A DNA stretch of 7,190 bases from Hyphomicrobiales bacterium (GTDB lineage: Bacteria; Pseudomonadota; Alphaproteobacteria; Rhizobiales; Aestuariivirgaceae). The notes beneath the pieces are model-generated. The model was not told where the DNA came from and did no database searches. It worked only from the letters and a program-made list of their open reading frames with translations. Positions 1 through 5,090 of this stretch are shown here, piece after piece (positions within the stretch are counted from its first letter, which is position 1; each line of letters begins with the position of its first letter). Made by a program: the position numbers and the translations under genes. The stretch is from NCBI GenBank assembly GCA_027067085.1, contig JAMOMM010000445.1, forward strand, positions 1 through 7,190. The letters are read 5' to 3'.

Positions 1-441
1 GCGATTAAACAGGCGGTCATGTAATTCTTTTGCTGATGGTGGCAAGACAAAAACCCGCACTAAATCTTCGCGTAATTTTTCATGCACTTGTTGGGTGCCC
101 TGCCAGTCAATGTCAAACAACACATCTTGACCAGATGCTAGCCAATCTTCAACTGGTTGGCGCGGCGTACCATAACCATTATCAAACACCATGGCATGCT
201 CAAGCAATTCGTCATTGGCGGCCATGGATTTGAATTTGTCGAGCGAAATAAAGTGGTAATCTTTGCCGTCAATTTCACCTGGCCGTGGCGGGCGCGTGGT
301 AACCGAAATAGACATTTGAATTTGATCGTCACTATTAAGCAGGTGTTTTGCCAATGTGGACTTGCCTGCCCCTGAAGGTGATGAAAGAACCAGCACAAGA
401 CCGCGGCGCGATGGATCACTGATTTTAGAATTGTCGTTCAT
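1..441 (-). CDS. gmk: Guanylate kinase, 3' end cut by window start
   Basis: Guanylate kinase transfers phosphate from ATP to GMP, giving GDP for nucleotide and (p)ppGpp pools; it acts in the cytoplasm. The window holds the first 147 codons of a protein usually about 200-220 residues long; the C-terminal part lies beyond position 1. Visible motifs are the P-loop SSPSGAGKST (residues 20-29), the GMP-binding stretch SVTTRPPRPGE (46-56) followed by DYHF (61-64), YGTPR (90-94) and DIDWQG (110-115), all in family order. The ATG at 441 fits the usual short N-terminal extension before the P-loop. Its upstream region has only a weak GAG-type ribosome binding site, and it starts 22 bases after the yicC stop, so it is probably translated from a shared transcript. 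The yicC-gmk pairing is common in alphaproteobacteria. Identification is secure. Confidence 0.96.
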   Translation of the reverse strand, partial: MNDNSKISDPSRRGLVLVLSSPSGAGKSTLAKHLLNSDDQIQMSISVTTRPPRPGEIDGKDYHFISLDKFKSMAANDELLEHAMVFDNGYGTPRQPVEDWLASGQDVLFDIDWQGTQQVHEKLREDLVRVFVLPPSAKELHDRLFNR

Positions 442-463
442 GTGATGTCTACTCAATTAAAAT

Positions 464-1351
464 CTATTCGATATTTTGTATTTGCTCACGCAATTGATCG
501 ATGGTGGTTTTAAGCTCCAAGCCGATTCGAGATAATTCTTTGGATGATGCTTTTGAGCAAAGTGTATTGGCTTCACGGTTAAACTCTTGTGCCAAAAAGT
601 CAAACTTACGTCCCACTGCATCTTTTGACAAAAGTAATTCGCGGGCGGCTTCCACATGAGCAAACAAGCGATCTAGTTCTTCTTGCACATCGGCGCGCGT
701 GGCGATCAATATCGCTTCGGCATGCAAACGATCAGGGTCAAATTGATCGCTGGCTTCTAATAATTTTTCGATGTTTTCTTTAAACCGTGCTTTAATGGTT
801 TCGGGTTGGCGGTCTGGGCAGTCACGTGCCGCTTTGGTGAGTGCCTCAATCGTGTTGATTTGCTCGACAATCACCGTTTCCATCCGCGCGCCCTCGGCCG
901 AACGCATTTCGGCAAGGTCTTTAAAAACGGCTTTGATGCTCTCTATCAAGGCATCATGGCGCAATTGTTTTACGTCATCATCTTCTTGCGGTTCGGCCAT
1001 TTCTAAAACACCGCGAAGACCAAGCAACGTTTCCACTGCAATCGGGCGATCTCCCAAACGCTTTTGAATGGGTTCGGCAATCTTTAAAATGGCTTCCAGC
1101 GCTTCTTCATTAACCGCCAATGCCGTTTGGCCATGCTCACGCGCCAGTTGAAGGTTAAGTTGAAAGTTCCCACGGCGAAAATACTTAGCCGCCAGTTTTT
1201 TGATTTCAACATCAAGCGCTTCATTGCCATGTGGCAAGCGCGAGCGAATGTCGAGATTTTTTCCGTTGACGCTTTTGACCTCATAAACCCAGCTATGTTG
1301 ATCGAGCGTTCCTTCTTGGCGGGCAAATCCCGTCATCGACACTAATGCCAT
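464..1351 (-). CDS. yicC: YicC-family endoribonuclease
   Basis: A 295-residue protein, full length for the YicC/YloC family. The N-terminal domain opens with SMTGFA (residues 5-10) and has the conserved EVKSVNGKNLDIRSRLP block (24-40) and GVLEMAEP (114-121). The C-terminal domain (DUF1732) carries ADVQEELDRLFAHV (220-233) and the hallmark GRKFDFLAQEFNREANTL (247-264), ending QLREQIQNIE. The E. coli protein has been reported as an endoribonuclease acting in small-RNA turnover; the role here is inferred from the family, and the protein should be cytoplasmic. The ATG at 1351 has an AAGG motif about nine bases upstream. The gene begins 19 bases after the exported-protein gene and ends 22 bases before gmk, so these three probably form one transcription unit. 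Confidence 0.95.
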   Translation of the reverse strand: MALVSMTGFARQEGTLDQHSWVYEVKSVNGKNLDIRSRLPHGNEALDVEIKKLAAKYFRRGNFQLNLQLAREHGQTALAVNEEALEAILKIAEPIQKRLGDRPIAVETLLGLRGVLEMAEPQEDDDVKQLRHDALIESIKAVFKDLAEMRSAEGARMETVIVEQINTIEALTKAARDCPDRQPETIKARFKENIEKLLEASDQFDPDRLHAEAILIATRADVQEELDRLFAHVEAARELLLSKDAVGRKFDFLAQEFNREANTLCSKASSKELSRIGLELKTTIDQLREQIQNIE

Positions 1352-1370
1352 AAATGTTTGCCTTAAAATG

Positions 1371-1853
1371 TTATTGAGACGTTGGACGAGGGCTAGGAGT
1401 TGTCAGATAGGCCCGCATACCATGATAGTAATTGACCAAAGCTTCATCACGCAACTTTTCTGCCTGCTTAAATTCTTCTGGTCCAACATGACCGCGCAAA
1501 TATGCCCGTTTCATTTTCTTAAATTCTGTTTCAGCGACTTTACGATGTTTTTCCAAATACTTACGGAAAGATTCCATACCAGCCCGCGATGGATCAGCCA
1601 AAAACAAGAACTTCATAGAAGTACCATTGAGTGGCGTTTTATCGGCATTGGTTTTTTTGTCGTTGCCAAAATAAACTGCAGGCCTAAAAAAACTCATCTT
1701 TTCGTTAGCTTGTTTGCAAATCGGTAAGCAAGCAGTTTCAAAACCTGTTTTGCTGTCACACTTACAAATACCGACAGCCGATGCAGTGCCTGAACTTGCA
1801 CCAAGGCTAAAACTTACGGCCAATAACCCACCAGCAATCAACAAACTTTTCAT
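1371..1853 (-). CDS. Small exported protein of unknown function, four cysteines near the mature N-terminus
   Basis: I do not recognise this 160-residue protein. It begins MKSLLIAGGLLAVSFSLG, a typical Sec signal peptide with one lysine and a hydrophobic core, and ASA at residues 24-26 gives a likely signal peptidase I site; no lipobox is seen. The mature protein starts with a cysteine cluster, C30-x-C32-x9-C42-x3-C46, which could form disulfides or bind metal. The second half (about 90-150) is a charged, probably helical stretch rich in Lys, Glu and Arg, and the tail ends in Pro/Thr/Ser. I chose the ATG at 1853 because GGAAGG lies seven bases upstream; the GTG at 1859 would leave only one base. 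It sits between fabG and yicC, where related genomes usually carry acpP, fabF and mltG. The signal peptide and normal codon phase make a real gene likely. Confidence 0.82.
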   Translation of the reverse strand: MKSLLIAGGLLAVSFSLGASSGTASAVGICKCDSKTGFETACLPICKQANEKMSFFRPAVYFGNDKKTNADKTPLNGTSMKFLFLADPSRAGMESFRKYLEKHRKVAETEFKKMKRAYLRGHVGPEEFKQAEKLRDEALVNYYHGMRAYLTTPSPRPTSQ

Positions 1854-1860
1854 ACCCACA

Positions 1861-1866
1861 CCTTCC
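1861..1866 (-). promoter_or_regulatory. Ribosome binding site of the small exported protein
   Basis: The minus strand reads GGAAGG here, seven bases before the ATG at 1853 and only one base before the in-frame GTG at 1859. This spacing decides the start in favour of the ATG. Confidence 0.7.
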
Positions 1867-1964
1867 AGTTCTTCTCGTAGAATCTTTATTGTTTCGAATA
1901 CTAGAACATGTAGGCAAGATAGAAAAGGGCGTTACGTCACGGTTGGATACTGATTAGATCAAAA

Positions 1965-2702
1965 TTAAATCATCGCCATGCCGCCGTTAATGTGCATGGT
2001 TTGGCCTGTCATATATGAGGCTTCATCACTGGCCAAATAAACCGCTGCGGCGGCAATATCATCGGCAACGCCAAGCTTGCCAGCTGGGACACTTTTTAAA
2101 ATAGCTTCTTTTTGCTTTTCGTTTAATTCATCGGTCATTGGGCTTTCGATAAAGCCAGGAGCAATGCAGTTAGCAGTGATGCCGCGGGTGGCAAGTTCTT
2201 GGGCCAATGATTTTGTCATGCCGATCATACCAGCTTTTGCTGCTGCATAGTTTGCTTGACCTGGGTTGCCCGTAACACCGACAATTGAGGTGATGTTGAT
2301 GATGCGGCCATGGCGTTTTTTCATCATGGTACGCAAGCAAGCGCGTGATAAACGAAACGCAGCAGTGAGGTTTACATCAATAACGCTAGCCCATTCTTCA
2401 TCCTTCATACGCATGGAAAGATTATCGCGGGTAATGCCAGCATTGTTGACCAAAATATCGATGGTGCCCATGGCTTGGATTGCGGCGGGTACGAGTTTTT
2501 CAACGCTTTCTGGTTCTGATAAGTTTGCAGGCACAACAAAGGCGCGATCGCCCAGTTTGTCTTTAAGATCGTTCAGCACATTTTCGCGGGTGCCAGACAA
2601 GGCTACTGTTGCGCCCTGCCCGTGCAAAGCCGTTGCGATTTGTGCGCCAAGGCCGCCTGTCGCGCCTGTTATCAGTGCGCATTTTCCTGTGAGATCAAAC
2701 AT
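1965..2702 (-). CDS. fabG: 3-oxoacyl-[acyl-carrier-protein] reductase FabG
   Basis: FabG uses NADPH to reduce 3-oxoacyl-ACP to 3-hydroxyacyl-ACP, the first reduction of each fatty-acid elongation cycle, in the cytoplasm. The 245-residue protein is full length for this classical short-chain dehydrogenase. It shows the cofactor loop TGATGGLG (12-19), NNAG (86-89), the tetrad residues Asn111, Ser139, Tyr152 and Lys156 (YAAAK), the APGFIESPMT segment after the active site, and the C-terminal TGQTMHINGGMAMI that is typical of FabG rather than other SDRs. The start is clear: AAGGA lies six bases before the ATG and overlaps the fabD stop codon region, with only 11 bases between the two genes, so translation is probably coupled to fabD. 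Notably acpP does not follow, unlike the common fabD-fabG-acpP order. Confidence 0.97.
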   Translation of the reverse strand: MFDLTGKCALITGATGGLGAQIATALHGQGATVALSGTRENVLNDLKDKLGDRAFVVPANLSEPESVEKLVPAAIQAMGTIDILVNNAGITRDNLSMRMKDEEWASVIDVNLTAAFRLSRACLRTMMKKRHGRIINITSIVGVTGNPGQANYAAAKAGMIGMTKSLAQELATRGITANCIAPGFIESPMTDELNEKQKEAILKSVPAGKLGVADDIAAAAVYLASDEASYMTGQTMHINGGMAMI

Positions 2703-2713
2703 GGGTTATCCTT

Positions 2714-3676
2714 TTAGTTCTTTTGCAATTCTTCTGTAACTTTTGCGAAATCATCGGGCATGCCAATGGCCAAACCTTTTGCATCTGGCGCATTGCGGCG
2801 CACCATGCCAGTGAGCACTTTTCCTGCGCCTAATTCCAAAAATGTGGTGATACCATCGTCAGCCATTTTGCCAACGCTTTCGCGCCAGCGCACGGTGCCT
2901 GTCACTTGGGTAACAAGACTTCGGCTGATTTTGATGGGGTCGATCAATTGATTGGTTGAGACATTGGCCACGAGGGGCACTTTTGGCGCTAGCATTTCAA
3001 CATTGGCTAAAGCTTCTGCCATCGCGTCCGCTGCTGGCACCATGAGCGAACAGTGGAAAGGCGCAGATACGGGCAACATAATGGCCCGCTTGGCACCTTT
3101 TTCTTTGGCTATTATACAAGCGCGTTCAACCGCTGCTTTTGAACCTGAAACCACAACTTGGCCGGGCGCATTGTCATTTGCAGCTTGGCAGACATCATCG
3201 GCATCACCACCTTTGGCGGCCTCGTTAGCAACTTCAACTGCTGCATCAAAATCCAGCCCCAACAATGCTGCCATTGCGCCCGTACCAACAGGGGTTGCTG
3301 CTTGCATGGCGCGACCACGAATTTTAAGTAAGCGAGCCGTATCAGCCAACGAGAAAGTGCCCGCCGCAGCAAGAGCCGAATATTCGCCCAATGAATGACC
3401 AGCAACAAACTTTGCGGTATTTTCAACGGTGATGCCAAATTCTTGATCGAGCACGCGAACCACAGCCATGGATACGGCCATGATTGCAGGTTGAGCATTT
3501 TCGGTGAGTTGTAAATCTTGCGCAGGGCCATCCCACATAAGCACTGTTAATTTTTGATCGAGCGCATCATTGACTTCATCAAATACAGCTTTTGCGGCTG
3601 GAAAACTTTCGGCCAATTCTTTGCCCATGCCAACCTTTTGGCTACCTTGCCCCGGAAACGTAAATGCAATGCTCAT
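2714..3676 (-). CDS. fabD: Malonyl-CoA:ACP transacylase FabD
   Basis: FabD moves the malonyl group from CoA to acyl carrier protein, supplying the extender unit for fatty-acid synthesis in the cytoplasm. The 320-residue product (numbered from the ATG at 3676) is full length. It has the N-terminal FPGQGSQ (7-13; oxyanion-hole Gln), the nucleophile elbow GHSLGEY (93-99, Ser95), the malonyl-carboxylate-binding Arg120 in KIRGRAMQ, and the catalytic His208 in SAPFHCSLM. QAANDNAPGQVVVSG (about 164-178) is a further typical block. I prefer the ATG at 3676 because AAGGG is six bases upstream; the GTG immediately before it (3679) would leave three. It heads the minus-strand cluster and is followed 11 bases later by fabG. 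A TTGACA hexamer and an 11-base tandem repeat lie in its upstream region. Confidence 0.97.
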   Translation of the reverse strand: MSIAFTFPGQGSQKVGMGKELAESFPAAKAVFDEVNDALDQKLTVLMWDGPAQDLQLTENAQPAIMAVSMAVVRVLDQEFGITVENTAKFVAGHSLGEYSALAAAGTFSLADTARLLKIRGRAMQAATPVGTGAMAALLGLDFDAAVEVANEAAKGGDADDVCQAANDNAPGQVVVSGSKAAVERACIIAKEKGAKRAIMLPVSAPFHCSLMVPAADAMAEALANVEMLAPKVPLVANVSTNQLIDPIKISRSLVTQVTGTVRWRESVGKMADDGITTFLELGAGKVLTGMVRRNAPDAKGLAIGMPDDFAKVTEELQKN

Positions 3677-3682
3677 CACACA

Positions 3683-3687
3683 CCCTT
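3683..3687 (-). promoter_or_regulatory. Ribosome binding site of fabD
   Basis: AAGGG on the minus strand, six bases from the ATG at 3676 and three from the alternative GTG at 3679. The spacing favours the ATG start. Confidence 0.65.
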
Positions 3688-3705
3688 TTTCACAAAATAA
3701 TATCA

Positions 3706-3727
3706 GCTAAACTCTCGCTAAACTCTC
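3706..3727 (-). repeat. 11-base perfect tandem repeat in the fabD leader
   Basis: The unit GAGAGTTTAGC (minus strand; GCTAAACTCTC on plus) occurs twice back to back, at 3717-3727 and 3706-3716. It starts 30 bases before the fabD ATG and lies downstream of the TTGACA hexamer, so it would fall in the leader RNA or just past the transcription start. A period of 11 bases, about one helical turn, fits a protein binding two copies on the same face, but it may also be a chance duplication. I know of no regulator that I can assign to it. Confidence 0.6.
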
Positions 3728-3733
3728 ATTGCC

Positions 3734-3762
3734 GAAACACCATGAGCGCGGTGGAATGTCAA
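3734..3762 (-). promoter_or_regulatory. Candidate sigma-70-type promoter of the fabD cluster
   Basis: The minus strand carries a perfect -35 hexamer TTGACA (3757-3762). With a 17-base spacer the -10 position reads TGTTTC (3734-3739), a poor match to TATAAT, though alphaproteobacterial -10 elements are often degenerate. It lies about 60-85 bases before the fabD start, a reasonable place for the cluster promoter. The -35 match is seen; promoter activity is inferred. Confidence 0.4.
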
Positions 3763-3825
3763 GATTGTTTTACCGATAGTACATCAATCAATTGAATGAA
3801 CAAAGCTAGGTATTTACCTTCTTTC

Positions 3826-3967
3826 CCCGTCATTCCTGTGTTCGTCACAGGAATCCATTCCATCCAATTTGCCTAAAGCATAAAATTAGTCGGCTTTTTC
3901 AAATGATGAGGCATGGATCCCTGTGACAAGCACAGGGATGACGGATTCACAAGCACAGGGATGACGG
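3826..3967. repeat. Inverted pair of intergenic palindromic repeats plus a partial tandem copy
   Basis: Two 30-base palindromes face each other. Copy A (3828-3857) runs from CGTCATTCC to GGAATCCA and folds with a 9-bp stem ATTCCTGTG/CACAGGAAT around TTCGT. Copy B (3914-3943) runs in the reverse sense from TGGATCCC to GGGATGACG, with stem ATCCCTGTG/CACAGGGAT around ACAAG. Over 33 positions the reverse complement of A matches B at 28. They are separated by 56 bases. A 19-base partial copy of B (3949-3967) repeats 3926-3944 exactly with a 23-base period. The arrangement resembles paired REP elements or a small non-autonomous element; no transposase is present. It fills most of the gap between fabD and the DUF2161-like gene. 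Confidence 0.85.
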
Positions 3968-4003
3968 GATCAATGGGTGCTATTCCAGCCGTTGATTGAT
4001 GTT

Positions 4004-4071
4004 ATGCCGTTGGTGCCTTTGGTTTACACTGCGGATAAGTACAAATGATTCTCACAAAAAACCAACGGCAT
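4004..4071 (+). repeat. Perfect 11-base inverted repeat before the DUF2161-like gene
   Basis: ATGCCGTTGGT (4004-4014) is mirrored exactly by ACCAACGGCAT (4061-4071), with 46 bases between. In RNA this would form a stem closing a long loop, ending 17 bases before the preferred GTG start at 4089. It overlaps the in-frame upstream codons 3999-4076, which look non-coding, so I read it as a leader structure, operator pair or remnant of an inserted element. Function is unknown. Confidence 0.55.
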
Positions 4072-4088
4072 CCCCATTGAAAGAAACT

Positions 4089-4781
4089 GTGAAAGAAACT
4101 GACCTATACCCGCCGATTAAAGCCTACCTTGAAAAACAGGGGTATGAGGTGAAAGCAGAAGTTTGTGCTTGTGATGTTGTAGGGCGGCGCGGTGATGAGG
4201 CGCCAGTTATTGTGGAACTTAAAACGGGCTTTACGTTGCCGTTGATTTTACAGGGTGTTGATCGCCTTGCGATGAGTGACAATGTTTATTTGGCTTTTGC
4301 AGCGGTTAAGGATGGTGCGCGCAATAGTTTGTGGAAGAACAGCCGCAAAGAGGTTTTAAAGCTGTGTCGCCGCCTTGGTGTTGGCTTAATGAGTGTTCAT
4401 TTTCGCAAAAAAGGTAATGATATGGTGGAGGTTCATTTGGATCCAAAACCTTATGTGCCGCGCAAAAACAAAAAGCGCGAGGGGCGATTGTTGCGCGAGT
4501 TTGAAAGTCGCGTTGGCGATCCCAATGCAGGTGGCTCAACACGCCAGCCAATTATTACGGCGTATCGCCAAGATGGTTTGCGGTGCTTGAAATTCATTAC
4601 GGCTAACGGGCCAACGAAGCTGGCTGATCTGCGAGCGGCCACGGGCGTTGAGCGGGCATCTGGTATTTTGCAAGCCAATCATTATGGCTGGTTTGAGCGG
4701 GTATCGCGCGGGGTTTATGATGTCACTCCCAAGGGGCACGACGCGCTTGAAGTTTTTGCAAAAGCACTTAGTCACCTCTAG
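4089..4781 (+). CDS. DUF2161-like protein with PD-(D/E)XK nuclease-type residues
   Basis: A 230-residue cytoplasmic protein (from GTG 4089) that I recognise as resembling the DUF2161 family, annotated as phosphodiesterase- or nuclease-like; no substrate is established. Near the N-terminus is the family-type segment DLYPPIKAYLEKQGYEVKAEV (residues 5-25). Asp29 in CDVVG, then Glu43-x-Lys45 in VIVELKTGF, and Gln55 in the next helix fit a PD-(D/E)XK core. A basic linker (about 120-140) leads to a C-terminal segment (159-224) that looks like a winged helix, LKFITANGPTKLADLRAATG, with a final turn SRGVYDVTPKGHDAL. The frame stays open upstream to ATG 3999, but those codons overlap an inverted repeat and look non-coding; TTG 4077 is another possible start and none has a good ribosome binding site. 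It stands alone between repeat pairs, convergent with the hydrolase gene. Confidence 0.82.
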   Translation: MKETDLYPPIKAYLEKQGYEVKAEVCACDVVGRRGDEAPVIVELKTGFTLPLILQGVDRLAMSDNVYLAFAAVKDGARNSLWKNSRKEVLKLCRRLGVGLMSVHFRKKGNDMVEVHLDPKPYVPRKNKKREGRLLREFESRVGDPNAGGSTRQPIITAYRQDGLRCLKFITANGPTKLADLRAATGVERASGILQANHYGWFERVSRGVYDVTPKGHDALEVFAKALSHL

Positions 4782-4795
4782 ATTTCAATAATACT

Positions 4796-4951
4796 CGTCA
4801 TTCCAGACTAGAGTCGGTCTGGTTTAAATTGAACCAGACCGACCAGCTTAAGGTATTGATAATCTTGCGTTTCATGCAGTGTTTGTGATTCAAACAAAAC
4901 ATGAAACGCTCTAGTGACAGCAAAGCTGGAACGCTGATCTGGAATCCAGCG
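4796..4951. repeat. Palindromic-repeat family copy with an enlarged interior
   Basis: The left end CGTCATTCCAGA (4796-4807) and right end TCTGGAATCCAGCG (4938-4951) share the conserved CGTCATTCC/GGAATCCA ends seen at 3828-3857; ATTCCAGA and TCTGGAAT pair perfectly over 8 bases. About 130 bases separate the arms instead of a short loop, and this interior contains the strong hairpin at 4813-4843. Either something was inserted into a simple palindrome or these are ends of a short non-autonomous element. I see no coding capacity in it. Confidence 0.55.
4813..4843. other. Perfect 12-bp hairpin between convergent genes
   Basis: GTCGGTCTGGTT (4813-4824) pairs exactly with AACCAGACCGAC (4832-4843) around a 7-base loop TAAATTG. 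It begins 32 bases after the stop of the DUF2161-like gene, so it could end or stabilise that transcript. Neither side has a run of T, so it is not a classical intrinsic terminator. It lies inside the 4796-4951 repeat and may simply be part of that element. Confidence 0.6.
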
Positions 4952-5013
4952 CAACATGTTGCCGACAGGCGCATTTAAAATGGAATAAAACAAAGAGGCT
5001 GCGCCACTTCTAA

Positions 5014-5065
5014 CGCTGGATCCCTGATCTGGCGATGGGCTACGCCCACACCGTCGGGGATGACG
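5014..5065. repeat. Reverse-oriented palindromic-repeat copy downstream of the hydrolase gene
   Basis: CGCTGGATCCC (5014-5024) matches the reverse complement of GGAATCCAGCG (4941-4951) at 10 of 11 positions, and the far end GGGGATGACG (5056-5065) matches the reversed CGTCATTCC end. Between them lies an imperfect stem topped by TGGGC-TAC-GCCCA. The copy faces the 4796-4951 copy across about 60 bases, the same inverted-pair layout as at 3826-3944. CTGATCTGG is also shared directly between 4934-4942 and 5024-5032. Positioned 26 bases past the hydrolase stop, it could act as a transcript end. Confidence 0.6.
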
Positions 5066-5090
5066 AAAAACTTGAGCGATCAACTCAGTT

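Noticed and set aside
1854..1964. Possible relic of acpP between fabG and the exported protein
   Set aside because: No acyl-carrier-protein DSL motif or related acidic helix can be read in any frame, and the gap is far too short for acpP.
1854..1964. Possible separate promoter for the exported protein, yicC and gmk
   Set aside because: The best hexamer pair on the minus strand (TTTTCT, 17 bases, TAGTAT) is too weak at -35 to claim; a promoter here remains possible but unsupported.
2266..2739. 157-codon plus-strand open frame opposite fabG
   Set aside because: It lies antisense to a complete, unmistakable fabG; its translation is low-complexity Ser/Arg/Pro-rich shadow sequence.
2952..3398. 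148-codon plus-strand open frame opposite fabD
   Set aside because: It is antisense to fabD, with an Ala/Ser-rich composition expected from a reversed coding strand.
3996..4088. In-frame upstream extension of the DUF2161-like gene (TTG 3996 / ATG 3999)
   Set aside because: No ribosome binding site precedes it, the residues (Cys/Trp-rich start) do not resemble a family N-terminus, and the stretch contains both arms of a perfect inverted repeat; similarity to the family begins around ETDLYPP.
4813..4843. Intrinsic terminator for the DUF2161-like gene
   Set aside because: The stem is strong, but no T run follows on either strand, so I list it as a hairpin rather than a terminator.
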